DNA of 64,000 nucleotides, from the NCBI GenBank assembly GCA_040384625.1, contig JAZKIW010000067.1, positions 1 through 64,000 on the forward strand. The letters run 5' to 3'. The DNA is from CADEEN01 sp040384625. Its GTDB lineage: Bacteria; Pseudomonadota; Gammaproteobacteria; Burkholderiales; Burkholderiaceae_C. The notes below the pieces were generated by a model that was not told the DNA's origin, did no database searches, and saw only the letters and a program-made list of their open reading frames with translations. Below are positions 50,994 to 60,857 of this stretch, piece after piece. Numbering within the stretch: the first letter of the stretch is position 1; every line of letters begins with the position of its first letter. The translations under genes and the position numbers were made by a program.

Positions 50994-52583
50994 CTACCTG
51001 ATGCTGACCCAGCGCAGTTCGAGGATGTCGTTGGGCCAGTGGATCACGTCGATGTTCGGTCGCATGACCCAGTTCTGCTGCTGACGCAGCAGCGGGACCA
51101 TCGGCAGTTCGGCGCTGAGCAGGCGCAATGCATCACTGGCCATGCGCCGCCGCTTGCCCAGATCGGGTTCGACGCGCAGGCCGTCGATCAGGGCGTCGAG
51201 CTTGGGGTTCGAGTAGCGGCCGGCATTGAAGGCCCCTGCCGCGAGGCCGTCGTTGCTGCGCACGGTCGACTGCAGCATGCCCCAGGGGTCGGTGCCCGGG
51301 CTCCAGCCGAACTCGACCAGGCTGCCGGTGCCCTGGCTCAGCTTGGGAAAGAAGACCGAGCTCGGCGACGTGACCAGGCTGGCACGGATGCCGACCTTCT
51401 CGAGCATCGCCACCACCGCCTGGCACACCGATGCGCGCCAGGCGACGTTGACACAGTCCATCTGCAACGAGAACCCGTTCTCGTAGCCAGCTTCCTTGAG
51501 CAGGGCGCGCGCCGCGACCGGGTCGGCTTTGGGTCTTGCCTCCAGCTCGGGCAGGTAGCCATCGACCAAGGGCGAGACGAAGGACCCGGTGGCCCGGCCT
51601 TCGCCGCGCAGCACCTGGCGCACGATGAGCTCGGCGTCGATGGCCAGCTGGACCGCGCGGCGCACGCGCACGTCCTTGAACGGATTGCGGCCCTTGACAT
51701 CGCTGCCCGGCAGCTCGGCACTGTGCTGGTTGAGCGCAAAGTACTGGGTGCTGATCGCGTCGACCTCGCTGAACTTCAACGTCTTGTCGGCCTTCAGGCG
51801 CTGCAGGTCCTGGAACGGTGGATCGATCACGAAGTCGACCTGGTTCGAGGCCAGCGCGGCCATGCGCGTGGCGTCGGACTGGATCACCTGGTACAGCACT
51901 TCGTCGACGTTGCCGCCGCCAGCGCCGGCCCCCTTGCCCCACCAGTCGGGGTTGGCCACCAGGCGCGTGCGCACGTCGGCCTCGTAGCGGGCCAGCTTGA
52001 ACGGGCCGGTGCCGTTGGCATTGCGCACGGCATAGGTTTCCTGCTTGGCGTTGTAGTCCTGTGGCTTGACGACGTTGTTCTTCTCGGCCCAGGCCTTGTT
52101 CAGCATGCCGACGAGCCACAGCTTTTCCGGCAGCACCGCGTCGGGGGTGGCGCTGGAGACCTCGATGGTCGCCGCATCGACCTTCCTGGCCCCGGTGATC
52201 CCGAGCATCTGGTTCTTGCGCTGCGAGGCCTTGTCCAGCGCGCGCTCGATCGAGAACACCGCGTCGTCGGCGCTGAAAGGCGCGCCGTCGTGGAACTTCA
52301 CACCCTGGCGCAGCTTGAAGCGCCAGGTGGTGGGGTTGACCATCTCCCACGATGTGGCCAGCGAAGGTTCGAGTTGCGCGAAGGTTTTGCTGCGGTTGAC
52401 CAGGCCCTCGTAGATCTGGGTCGCCACACGCGACTGGTAGAGCAGGGCCAGCGCGTGCGGGTCCATGGTCTGCGGGTCGAAGGCACTGGCCAGGCGCAGG
52501 GTCTTGCCCTGCGCGAAGGCCCCTGCTGGGGTCAGGGAACAGGCGGCGGCACAGCACAGCGCAGCGAGGAGTCGTCGATTCAC
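50994..52583 (-). CDS. ABC transporter substrate-binding protein, family 5 (peptide type)
   Basis: 529 residues. A signal peptide (RRLLAALCCAAACSLTPAGA, cleavage near AFAQ) leads to a DppA/OppA-type protein: TMDPHALALLYQSRVATQIY, WRFKLRQGVKFHDGAPFSAD and RRAVQLAIDAELIVRQVL are family landmarks. It captures peptides, nickel chelates or similar solutes in the periplasm; the ligand is unclear and no permease or ATPase is present. It follows the BMP-type protein gene by 12 bases. Confidence 0.93.
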   Translation of the reverse strand: MNRRLLAALCCAAACSLTPAGAFAQGKTLRLASAFDPQTMDPHALALLYQSRVATQIYEGLVNRSKTFAQLEPSLATSWEMVNPTTWRFKLRQGVKFHDGAPFSADDAVFSIERALDKASQRKNQMLGITGARKVDAATIEVSSATPDAVLPEKLWLVGMLNKAWAEKNNVVKPQDYNAKQETYAVRNANGTGPFKLARYEADVRTRLVANPDWWGKGAGAGGGNVDEVLYQVIQSDATRMAALASNQVDFVIDPPFQDLQRLKADKTLKFSEVDAISTQYFALNQHSAELPGSDVKGRNPFKDVRVRRAVQLAIDAELIVRQVLRGEGRATGSFVSPLVDGYLPELEARPKADPVAARALLKEAGYENGFSLQMDCVNVAWRASVCQAVVAMLEKVGIRASLVTSPSSVFFPKLSQGTGSLVEFGWSPGTDPWGMLQSTVRSNDGLAAGAFNAGRYSNPKLDALIDGLRVEPDLGKRRRMASDALRLLSAELPMVPLLRQQQNWVMRPNIDVIHWPNDILELRWVSIR

Positions 52584-52595
52584 GGCCTTGCTCCT

Positions 52596-53678
52596 TCAGG
52601 GTTTGGGCAGGGTACCGGACACGCCCTGCACAAACCAGTCCATTCGCGCGATCGCCTCGTCGCCGAGGGCCCCGCGCTCGTTGCGCACCTGGCCGGCCTG
52701 GTCGACCAGGCGACCGGTGAAGGGGCCCGCCCGCCCCGCCAGCAGCAGCTTCTCGCGCACCGCCAGTTCCTTGCGCACGGCCAGCGGCACCGCGGGCGAG
52801 AGCGCCACCAGCTTGACCATCCCGTCCTTCATCCCGCCCCACACCGGCCGGGCCTGCCAGGTGCCGGCCATGACGCTCTGCGCCACCCGGATGTAGTAGC
52901 CGCTCCAGTCGGCGCTCACCGCGGCGAGTTGGGCCTTGGGCGCATGCGCGCGCATGTCGCTCTGATAGGCGATCAGCTTCACGCCCATTTCTTCGGCGGC
53001 CTGCGGCACCGCCGGCGAACCACTGTGGTTGGTCAGCACATCGGCGCCGGCATGGATGAGGGCGAGCGCGGCCTCACGCTCCTTCGGCGGATCGAACCAG
53101 GTGTTGAGCCACAGCACACGCACCGTGGCCTTCGGGTTGGCGGCCTGCATGCCGAGGGTGAAGGCATTGATGCCCTGCACCACCTCGGGCACCGGGAACC
53201 CGGCCACATAACCGGCAACGCCGGACCGACTCGATTTGCCGGCCAGCCAGCCGGCCAGCCAGCGGCCTTCATAGAAGCGCGCGTTGTAGGTATTCAGGTT
53301 GGCCGCTGTCTTGTAGCCGCCGGCGTGCTCGAACTTCACACCCGGCTGGTCCGCGGCGACACGCAGCGCGGGCTCGAGATAGCCGAAGCTGGTGGCGAAG
53401 ATGAGCCGGTGGCCTTCGGCCGCCAGATCGCGCATCACGCGTTCGGCGTCGGCACCTTCAGGCACCGCTTCGACGAAGCGCGTCGTGACGCGCGCTCCCA
53501 GCACGCGCTGCATCGCCTGGCGTGCCTGGTCGTGCTGAAAGGTCCAGCCGGCCTGGCCGACCGGGCTGACGTAGACGAATCCCACCTTGAGCGGCTCCGC
53601 AGCAGCGGCACCCGTGGCCAGTGCAGACAGAAAAAGCATCGACGCGAGCAGGCGCCCGCGGATGAGGTTTTTTGACAT
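52596..53678 (-). CDS. BMP-family substrate-binding protein (nucleoside/purine type)
   Basis: 360 residues with a cleavable signal peptide (LLASMLFLSALATGAAAAE) and no lipobox. The fold is that of PBP1_BMP proteins: KVGFVYVSPVGQAGWTFQHD, IFATSFGYLEPALRVAAD, FPVPEVVQGINAFTLGM. Relatives bind purine nucleosides. It is a diverged paralogue of the lipoprotein at 55.3 kb. GAGGA before the Met at 53678 decides the start over a Met seven codons upstream. Confidence 0.92.
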   Translation of the reverse strand: MSKNLIRGRLLASMLFLSALATGAAAAEPLKVGFVYVSPVGQAGWTFQHDQARQAMQRVLGARVTTRFVEAVPEGADAERVMRDLAAEGHRLIFATSFGYLEPALRVAADQPGVKFEHAGGYKTAANLNTYNARFYEGRWLAGWLAGKSSRSGVAGYVAGFPVPEVVQGINAFTLGMQAANPKATVRVLWLNTWFDPPKEREAALALIHAGADVLTNHSGSPAVPQAAEEMGVKLIAYQSDMRAHAPKAQLAAVSADWSGYYIRVAQSVMAGTWQARPVWGGMKDGMVKLVALSPAVPLAVRKELAVREKLLLAGRAGPFTGRLVDQAGQVRNERGALGDEAIARMDWFVQGVSGTLPKP

Positions 53679-53766
53679 GGTTGTCCTCGACATGGCCACC
53701 GGGATCAGAACGCTGGCGCCGCGGGTGACACGCGGTGCGCAGGCGGCGGATTGTAGGCGGGTGCCC

Positions 53767-54183
53767 TCAGCGCAGGGCCTTGCGGACCACCAGCTTCAGG
53801 CCCGACCAGACCTCGCTCACGGCGCACACCTTGACGTCGACCCAGCCGAGCGGCAAGGCCAGTTCGCGGACCGTGTCTTCAGTGATGTCGGTCGGCTGCT
53901 TCGACGCCTTCTTCGGCCATGACACCCACAGCACCGCATCAGCGGGCAAGCCGTCTCGCTGTGCGCACAACGCCCGCGCCAGCGCGCTGCGCTCGGTGGC
54001 GAACAGGTGCACGAAGTCCTGATCCTTGACGGGGCGCGTGACAATGCGCGCGCCGTGCGGCAAGGGCGCCAGCCAGGCGGCGTACTCGGGGGGCGCGTTG
54101 ATCGCCAGCACAGCGACCCCCTCGGCGATGCCCAGCTTAGCGGCCAGCGGTTTGCCGGAGTAGCCGGCAGCGGCGGGCATCAC
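53767..54183 (-). CDS. DUF3052-type protein
   Basis: 138 residues. The opening AGYSGKPLAAKLGIAEG and the segments WVSWPKKASKQPTDITEDTV and GWVDVKVCAVSEVWSGLKLV match the DUF3052 family, whose function is not known. It is small, soluble and lacks cofactor motifs. It overlaps the end of the deaminase gene by four bases, so it is co-translated with a purine enzyme. Confidence 0.82.
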   Translation of the reverse strand: MMPAAAGYSGKPLAAKLGIAEGVAVLAINAPPEYAAWLAPLPHGARIVTRPVKDQDFVHLFATERSALARALCAQRDGLPADAVLWVSWPKKASKQPTDITEDTVRELALPLGWVDVKVCAVSEVWSGLKLVVRKALR

Positions 54184-55232
54184 CCTCCCCCAGCGGCGGC
54201 CATGAAGTGCGCGTCGAGCGCGGCGATCCAGCGCGCCTTGTCCTGTGCGCCGGCAAAGCTCGCTTCGAAGCTGTTGCGGGCCAGGATGAAGGCCTCACGC
54301 GCGCCGAGCGTCGGCAGCGCGCCGAAAGCCTGCACGAAGTTGTCGTTGATGTAGCCGCCGAAGTAGGCCGGGTCGTCGCTGTTGACGGTGGCGCACAGGC
54401 CGTTGGCCAGCAAGGCCGGCAAGCTGTGCACGGCCATGTCCGGGAACACGCACAGCTTGACGTTGGACAGGGGACACACGGTGAGCGGCAGGCGCTCGCG
54501 CGCCAGTCGCTGCACCAGGGCCGGACTCTCGAGGCAGCGCACGCCATGGTCGATGCGCTCGATCTTCAGCACATCCAGCGCGCTCTCGATGTAGCCAGGC
54601 GGGCCTTCTTCACCGGCATGTGCCACGGCATGCAGGCCAAGCGCGCGGGCTCGGGCGAACACCTGGGCGAACTTCTCCGGCGGATGGCCACGTTCGCTCG
54701 AATCGAGGCCCACGCCGACGAAGTGTTCACGCCAGGGCAAAGCGTCCTTCAGCGTGGCCAGTGCCGCGTCTTCGCTCAGGTGGCGCAAGAAGCACAGGAT
54801 CAGGTCCGCGCTCAGGCCCCACTCGGCATGCGCGCGGCGGCAGGCGTGGGACAGACCGAGGATCACGGCCTCGATCGGCACTCCGCGTTCGGTGTGCGTC
54901 TGCGGATCAAAGAAGATTTCCGCGCGCAGCACGTTGTCGGCTGCCGCGCGTTCGAGGTAGGCCCAGGCCAGGTCGAAGAAGTCGGCCTCGCTGCGCAACA
55001 CACCGGCGCCGGCGTAGTAGATGTCCAGAAAGCTCTGCAGGTCGCTGAACGCGTACGCCGCGCGCAGCGCTTCGACGTCCGGATAGGCCAGGGCCACGCC
55101 GTTGCGCGCTGCCAGCCTGAAGATCAGCTCGGGTTCGAGCGAGCCTTCGATGTGGATGTGCAGCTCGGCCTTGGGCATCGTGCGCAGCAGGGCCGGCAGG
55201 CTGGCGCGGGGAATGCTGTCGAAGTCAATCAT
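54180..55232 (-). CDS. Adenine/adenosine deaminase
   Basis: 350 residues of the metal-dependent adenosine deaminase family. Metal ligands and catalytic residues: KAELHIHIEGSLEPELIF, the VAHAGEEG motif, and NSDDPAYFGGYINDN. The SDDPxYFGGY variant is typical of the adenine deaminase branch (yeast Aah1 and Pseudomonas PA0148 types) more than true adenosine deaminases, so deamination of adenine to hypoxanthine is the better guess. Flanked by BMP-type nucleoside-binding proteins. Confidence 0.88.
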   Translation of the reverse strand: MIDFDSIPRASLPALLRTMPKAELHIHIEGSLEPELIFRLAARNGVALAYPDVEALRAAYAFSDLQSFLDIYYAGAGVLRSEADFFDLAWAYLERAAADNVLRAEIFFDPQTHTERGVPIEAVILGLSHACRRAHAEWGLSADLILCFLRHLSEDAALATLKDALPWREHFVGVGLDSSERGHPPEKFAQVFARARALGLHAVAHAGEEGPPGYIESALDVLKIERIDHGVRCLESPALVQRLARERLPLTVCPLSNVKLCVFPDMAVHSLPALLANGLCATVNSDDPAYFGGYINDNFVQAFGALPTLGAREAFILARNSFEASFAGAQDKARWIAALDAHFMAAAGGG

Positions 55233-55243
55233 CGGATCGGTTC

Positions 55244-55278
55244 AAGTCAAAAGGCCGCCGGGGCGAACCGCGGCGGCC
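55244..55278 (-). terminator. Intrinsic terminator between BMP lipoprotein and deaminase genes
   Basis: On the minus strand GGCCGCCG, ten bases, CGGCGGCC, then TTTTGACTT. It begins about 24 bases after the stop of the BMP lipoprotein gene, so the deaminase operon must have its own promoter or rely on read-through. Confidence 0.75.
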
Positions 55279-55301
55279 TGGGTCATCGATCGCTCGGCGA
55301 C

Positions 55302-56465
55302 CTACTTCTTGTCGCCCGAGGGCACCTTGCCGTCGACGCCCTTGACGTAGAAGTTGATGCCGAGCATGAACTTGTCGTCGGGCGTCTGGTCCTTCTCGAC
55401 CACGGTCTTGCCAGCCTGGTCGGCGACCGGGCCCTTCCAGGGATGGAAGCTGCCGTCCTTCATGCCGGCCTTGGCGGCGTCGACCTTGGCCTTCACGTCG
55501 GCTGGCACCTTGTCGCTGACGGCGACCATGTCGATCGCGCCTTCCTTGACGCCCCACCAGACCTGGTGCGTCTTCCAGGTGCCGTCGAGCGCTTCCTTGA
55601 CGGCTTGCTTGTAGTACGGGCCCCAGTTGATGATCGCCGAGCCGAGGTGGGCTTCCTTGGCGTAGGCGCTCATGTCGCTGTCCCAGCCGAAGGCCAGCTT
55701 CTTGTTCTTCTCGGCAGTCTGCAATACCGCGCTCGAATCGGTGTTCTGGAACAGCACGTCGGCGCCGCCGTTGATCAGGCTCTGCGCCGCTTCGCCTTCC
55801 TTCGGCGGATCGAACCACTTGCCGATCCACACCACCTTGGTCTTGACCTTCGGGTTCACCGACTGCGCACCGAGGGTGAAGCTGTTGATGTTGCGGATCA
55901 CCTCGGGGATCGGGATCGAGCCGACCACGCCCAGCGTGTTCGACTTGGTCATCGCACCGGCGATGATGCCGGCGAGGTAGGCCCCTTCATAGGTGCGGCT
56001 GTCGTAGGTGCGCAGGTTGTCGGCGGTCTTGAAGCCGGTGCCGTGTTCGAACTTGACGCTCTTCTCGTCGGTCGCGACCTTCAGCATCGGGTCCATGTAG
56101 CCGAAGGTGGTGCCGAAGATCAGCTTGTTGCCCTCGCTGACCATCTGCCGGATCACGCGCTCGGCGTCGGCCGCCTCGGGCACGTTCTCGACGTAGCTGG
56201 TCTTGACCTTGTCGCCGAACTCGGCTTCGACAGCCTTGCGGCCGAGATCGTGAGCGAAGGTCCAGCCGGCGTCGCCCACCGGGCCGACGTAGGCGAAGGC
56301 GATCTTCAGCGGTTCGGCCTTGGGAGCGGGGGCCGACGCCGCAGCCGGCACAGCCGCCGGCGCCGCCGCGGCCGGCTCTTCCTTCTTGCCGCAGCCCATC
56401 AGGGCGGCGGCGGTCGCGGCCAGGGCGCCAAGGCCCAGGACGGTGCGCTTCTTCGGGTCGATCAT
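55302..56465 (-). CDS. BMP-family lipoprotein, purine nucleoside ABC binding protein
   Basis: 387 residues. The lipobox ATAAALMGC puts the acylated Cys at residue 25; a Glu/Pro/Ala linker follows. The binding domain shows KIAFAYVGPVGDAGWTFAHD, IFGTTFGYMDPMLKVATDE and IPIPEVIRNINSFTLGA. Relatives feed purine nucleosides to a two-permease ABC importer, absent here. A GAGGAGCATCC site precedes the Met at 56465. A good terminator follows. Confidence 0.94.
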   Translation of the reverse strand: MIDPKKRTVLGLGALAATAAALMGCGKKEEPAAAAPAAVPAAASAPAPKAEPLKIAFAYVGPVGDAGWTFAHDLGRKAVEAEFGDKVKTSYVENVPEAADAERVIRQMVSEGNKLIFGTTFGYMDPMLKVATDEKSVKFEHGTGFKTADNLRTYDSRTYEGAYLAGIIAGAMTKSNTLGVVGSIPIPEVIRNINSFTLGAQSVNPKVKTKVVWIGKWFDPPKEGEAAQSLINGGADVLFQNTDSSAVLQTAEKNKKLAFGWDSDMSAYAKEAHLGSAIINWGPYYKQAVKEALDGTWKTHQVWWGVKEGAIDMVAVSDKVPADVKAKVDAAKAGMKDGSFHPWKGPVADQAGKTVVEKDQTPDDKFMLGINFYVKGVDGKVPSGDKK

Positions 56466-56605
56466 GGATGCTCCTCGGAGGTGGATTTGAGTGCGCGGCA
56501 AATGGCGATTATTGCCCGATGACGTTGCAAGGATCATTCCCGCGGCGGGGCCACGCGCACGGTCAGCGCACTGACGCGCCGCACTGTAGCGCGGCGCTCC
56601 CGCGA

Positions 56606-57205
56606 TCAAGGCGCTCGCAAGGCCCCCGCCAGCTTCAGCAGCGCCTGCAGCACCGTGGTCACGGCGTGGGCGGCCCTGGCGTCCTTCAGGGCGCCCGCCT
56701 CGTCGAAGGCTTCGCTCGCGCGCACCAGCGCAAACTGCTGCGGCTGCACCAGCATGGCGAAGGCCATCTGCAGGAACTGGCGCTGGAAGTTCATGGCGCG
56801 CAGGCCACCGAGCGGCCCGGGCGAACTGGACAGCAGCCCGACCGGCTTGCCAGCCGTGGTAGCTAGGCCCGAAGGCGCTGAGCCCTCCGCCGGCAGGCGA
56901 GACAACCACGCGAAGGCGTTGATGACGAGCGGCGTGGGAAAACCGTTGTACTCGGGCGTGACCAGCAGCAGCGCGTCAGCGCCGGCGATCGCCTCGCGCA
57001 AGGCCCGCGCGCCTGCGGGCAGGCCTTGCACCGCCTCGAGGTCGGCGTCGTAGACGGGCAGGTCCAGCGACCGCAGGTCGATCACGCTCGTGCTCGCACC
57101 GGCGGCCTCGGCCAGGCGCTGGGCGGCGTCGCGCAGGTGGCCGCTCCAGGCCCCGGCGCGCGAACTGCCGGCGAGCAGGAGCAGGCGGATCGGCTGCATG
57201 CTCAT
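56606..57205 (-). CDS. NADPH-dependent FMN reductase family protein
   Basis: 199 residues of flavodoxin-like fold. The FMN phosphate loop is LLLAGSSRAGAWSGHL, and LLLVTPEYNGFPTPLVINAF is the conserved second flavin loop of chromate/quinone reductase relatives. It probably reduces quinones or flavins with NADPH. Four bases after doxX-type gene, third in an operon headed by a pirin gene under a divergent LysR regulator. Confidence 0.92.
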   Translation of the reverse strand: MSMQPIRLLLLAGSSRAGAWSGHLRDAAQRLAEAAGASTSVIDLRSLDLPVYDADLEAVQGLPAGARALREAIAGADALLLVTPEYNGFPTPLVINAFAWLSRLPAEGSAPSGLATTAGKPVGLLSSSPGPLGGLRAMNFQRQFLQMAFAMLVQPQQFALVRASEAFDEAGALKDARAAHAVTTVLQALLKLAGALRAP

Positions 57206-57209
57206 CGCG

Positions 57210-57617
57210 TCAGTTCGCGGCGCGTCGCTGGTCCAGGCTCAGCGTGCCGGCGCCGAAGGCGAACAGGGCCAGTAGTCCACCGGTGATGGCCAGGTTCTTC
57301 ATGAAGAACAGCTGCTGCACCATTTGCTTGTCGGCCGGCAGGGTCCAGTAGTTGTGGAACAGGAAGGTGGCCAGGAGGGTGAAACCGGCCAGTGCCAGCG
57401 CCGCCCAGCGGGTCTGCCAGCCGACGATCAGCAGCAGCGCACCGATCACCTCGACCAGACCCGCGCCCACGGCAAGCAGCTGCGGCGCGGGCAGGCCAAC
57501 GCTGGCGATGTAGCCGGCCGTGCCGTCGAGGCCGGTGAATTTACCGAACCCGCCGAGCAGGAACATCGCGGCCAGCAGCAGGCGAGCGATCAGGACGGGA
57601 ATGCCTTGGGTGTTCAT
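57210..57617 (-). CDS. DoxX family membrane protein
   Basis: 135 residues with four predicted transmembrane helices. LIARLLLAAMFLLGGFGKFT and AVGAGLVEVIGALLLIVGWQ are typical of DoxX proteins, which appear in redox stress and quinone-related operons; their biochemical role is poorly known. AGGAG upstream of the ATG. Between pirin (53 bases) and the FMN reductase. Confidence 0.9.
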   Translation of the reverse strand: MNTQGIPVLIARLLLAAMFLLGGFGKFTGLDGTAGYIASVGLPAPQLLAVGAGLVEVIGALLLIVGWQTRWAALALAGFTLLATFLFHNYWTLPADKQMVQQLFFMKNLAITGGLLALFAFGAGTLSLDQRRAAN

Positions 57618-57670
57618 GAGAATTTCTCCTTCGAGTTCAGTGACAGGGTTGGGATGGAATCGGTGATGAC

Positions 57671-58372
<702 letters not shown>

Positions 58373-58446
58373 GTTGGAGCTCCTTTCGATGCCCTCAGTG
58401 TGGATGTGCCGTCGCGCCGGCGGAGCCACCCGGCCTTGAAGCCTGC

Positions 58447-58463
58447 GTTCAAATAAGATGAAC
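58447..58463. promoter_or_regulatory. LysR-type operator
   Basis: GTTCA-N7-TGAAC, a perfect five-base dyad with the T-N11-A core, midway between the divergent pirin operon and the LysR gene. It is the expected binding site for the regulator encoded next to it. Confidence 0.65.
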
Positions 58464-58495
58464 AGGCAGAACGACGATCGTCAAGCTCGAATCAC

Positions 58496-59533
58496 ATGAC
58501 TGAACGAAGGAACGCCCTCACGCCCGACGCGCTGGCGATGATGGACAGCATCGCGCGCAGCGGCAGCTTCGCCGCGGCCGCGCGCGAGCTTGGCAAAGTT
58601 CCGTCCGCGCTGACCTACAGCGTGCGCCAGCTCGAAGGCGCCCTGGACGTGCTGCTGTTCGACCGCCGCTCCGGCCAGGCCAAGCTCACCGCCGCGGGCG
58701 AGGAGCTGCTCAGCGAAGGGCGGCGCCTGCTGGCCGAGATGGACGCGGTGGCCAACCGCGTGCGCCGCGTCTCGTGCGGCTGGGAAACCCAGCTCACCGT
58801 GGCCGCCGACGGGGTGATTTCGCGTCTGACCCTGTTCGAGCTGTGCGAAGCCTTCTATGCCCTGCGGCCGGCGACGGACAAGGCCGGCAAACGCGCGGGC
58901 AAGGCTGGCGACAACGGGCTGGAGGGTGGCCCGGGCACGCGCCTGCGCCTGCGCACCGAGGTGCTGGCCGGTACCTGGGAGGCTTTGCTGTCGGGTGAGG
59001 CCGACCTGGCGATCGGCGTCGGCATGATGGGCGGCGCCGCACCGCCGGGCATCGAGTTGCGCGCGCTCGGCGAGATGGACTTCGTCTTCGCCGTGGCGCC
59101 GCACCATCCCTTGGCAGCGCACGCCGGTCCGATCCCCGACCACGAACTGCTGCGCCACCGCGCCGTGGCAGTGGCCGATTCGGCGCGGCGCCAGGAGGCG
59201 CTGAACGTCAACCTGCTGCCCGGACAGGAGGTCTTCACCGTGGCTTCGGTGCAGGCCAAGGTGGAAGCTCAATTGCGCTGTCTGGGCTGCGGCTTCCTGG
59301 CCGAGCCGTTGGCGCGCGAGCACATCCGCGCCGGGCGCCTGGTGGTCAAGGCGGTGCAGCGCGAGACCCAGCGCGCACGCCTGGGCTACGCCTGGCGCGA
59401 CAGTGCCACCCCGCAACCGAAGAAGGCGCCGCAGGGCCTGGCCCTGGCCTGGTGGCTGGAACAGCTGGCCAGCGCCGCGACGCGCCGCGCCCTGCTCGAA
59501 CGCCACACCGGCCTGCCGCAGGCGGTGGACTGA
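58496..59533 (+). CDS. LysR family transcriptional regulator
   Basis: 345 residues. Winged helix-turn-helix at about 8-66: DALAMMDSIARSGSFAAAAR, followed by ELGKVPSALTYSVRQLEGAL. The effector domain follows from about 95, with an extra Gly/Lys-rich loop (ATDKAGKRAGKAGDNGLEGG) around 126-146 not usual in the family. It probably controls the divergent pirin-DoxX-FMN reductase operon and itself. Its stop overlaps the gluQRS start. Confidence 0.94.
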   Translation: MTERRNALTPDALAMMDSIARSGSFAAAARELGKVPSALTYSVRQLEGALDVLLFDRRSGQAKLTAAGEELLSEGRRLLAEMDAVANRVRRVSCGWETQLTVAADGVISRLTLFELCEAFYALRPATDKAGKRAGKAGDNGLEGGPGTRLRLRTEVLAGTWEALLSGEADLAIGVGMMGGAAPPGIELRALGEMDFVFAVAPHHPLAAHAGPIPDHELLRHRAVAVADSARRQEALNVNLLPGQEVFTVASVQAKVEAQLRCLGCGFLAEPLAREHIRAGRLVVKAVQRETQRARLGYAWRDSATPQPKKAPQGLALAWWLEQLASAATRRALLERHTGLPQAVD

Positions 59534-60450
59534 TGGCGGCTGCGCCGAGCGCCTATGTGGGCCGCTTCGCGCCGTCGCCGAGCGGCCCCCTGCACGCCGG
59601 CTCGTTGGTGGCCGCCCTGGCCAGCTGGCTCGATGCGCGCGCCCACCAGGGGCGCTGGCTGCTGCGCTTCGACGACATTGACGCCCCGCGTTCGGTACCC
59701 GGCATCGAGCACCTGATCGTCCAGCAACTGGCTGCGGTCGGTCTCAAGCCCGACGCGCCGCCGCTGTGGCAATCGCAGCGCGGACCCTTCTACGCCCAGG
59801 CGCTCGAACGCCTGCGCGGGGCCGCACTGGCCTACCCCTGCGGTTGCACGCGACGCGACATCGACGACGAGCTGGCCGCGCTCGGCATGCCGGCCGCGCG
59901 CGGCGCCGAGCGCGTCTATCCCGGCACCTGCCGCGGTGGCCTGCGCGGCAAGGCCGAACGTGCCTGGCGCCTGGTGTGCGGCAGCGGCGACGCGCCGGTC
60001 TTCATCGACTGGCATGACCGGCGTCTCGGTGCCCAGCACCAGGACGTGACCCATGCGGTGGGCGACTTCGTGCTGCAACGGGCCGACGGTCCATGGGCCT
60101 ACCAGCTCGCCGTGGTCGTCGACGATGCCGAGCAAGGCGTGACCGACGTGGTGCGGGGCGAAGACCTGGCCGACAACACCGCACGCCAGATCCACCTGCA
60201 GCACCTGCTCGAACTGCCGACGCCGCGTTACCTGCACACGCCCCTGGTGCGCGACGCCCTGGGGGAAAAGCTGTCCAAGAGCAACGGCGCGGCGCCGCTC
60301 GACATGCGTGACCCGCTGGCCACGCTGCGTGCCGCGGCGGTCGTGCTCAACCTGACCGTGCCCGACAGCAGCGGTGTCGGGGAGTGGCTGCACAGCGCGG
60401 CGGGTGCATGGCGCAGGCGCTGGGCCACGGCGCGCGACGGTGCTGTGTAG
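59533..60450 (+). CDS. gluQRS: Glutamyl-Q tRNA(Asp) synthetase
   Basis: 305 residues. It resembles the catalytic half of glutamyl-tRNA synthetase without the anticodon-binding domain: HIGH-type GRFAPSPSGPLHAGSLVA, KMSKS-type GEKLSKSNGAAPL. The zinc ligands CGC in YPCGCTRRD and the later YPGTCR mark GluQRS, which attaches glutamate to queuosine in tRNA(Asp). The ATG overlaps the LysR stop (TGATG), an unusual coupling of a regulator to a tRNA-modifying enzyme. Confidence 0.94.
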   Translation: MAAAPSAYVGRFAPSPSGPLHAGSLVAALASWLDARAHQGRWLLRFDDIDAPRSVPGIEHLIVQQLAAVGLKPDAPPLWQSQRGPFYAQALERLRGAALAYPCGCTRRDIDDELAALGMPAARGAERVYPGTCRGGLRGKAERAWRLVCGSGDAPVFIDWHDRRLGAQHQDVTHAVGDFVLQRADGPWAYQLAVVVDDAEQGVTDVVRGEDLADNTARQIHLQHLLELPTPRYLHTPLVRDALGEKLSKSNGAAPLDMRDPLATLRAAAVVLNLTVPDSSGVGEWLHSAAGAWRRRWATARDGAV

Positions 60451-60489
60451 CATCGCGAACTTCCCCTTCCCAACCCGAGGCGATCGCCC

Positions 60490-60846
60490 ATGAAAACCAC
60501 CCCCAGCGGCCTGCAGTACGAAGACACCACGCTTGGCAGTGGCGCCACCGCGCAGACCGGCAACCAGGTCAGCGTCCATTACACCGGCTGGCTCTACGAC
60601 CCATCGACGGACAGCGGGCGCGGCCGCAAGTTCGACTCGAGCAAGGATCGCGGCGACCCCTTCCGCTTCGGCCTGGGCGCCGGCATGGTGATCCGCGGCT
60701 GGGACGAAGGCGTGCAAGGCATGCAAGTCGGCGGGACGCGCGTGCTGCGCATACCGCCCGAACTCGGCTACGGCGCGCGCGGCGCGGGCGGCGTCATTCC
60801 GCCCAACGCGACCCTGGTCTTCGAGGTCGAGTTGCTGGCGGTCTGA
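60490..60846 (+). CDS. FKBP-type peptidyl-prolyl isomerase
   Basis: 118 residues, one FKBP domain with no signal peptide. VSVHYTGWLYD, FRFGLGAGMVIRGWDEGVQG, GYGARGAGGVIPPNATLVFE are the family core; active-site Tyr, Asp, Phe and Trp residues are present. A cytoplasmic folding helper. A loop of about five extra residues (DSGRGRKFDSSK) precedes the flap. Confidence 0.95.
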   Translation: MKTTPSGLQYEDTTLGSGATAQTGNQVSVHYTGWLYDPSTDSGRGRKFDSSKDRGDPFRFGLGAGMVIRGWDEGVQGMQVGGTRVLRIPPELGYGARGAGGVIPPNATLVFEVELLAV

Positions 60847-60857
60847 AACCTGGGCGC

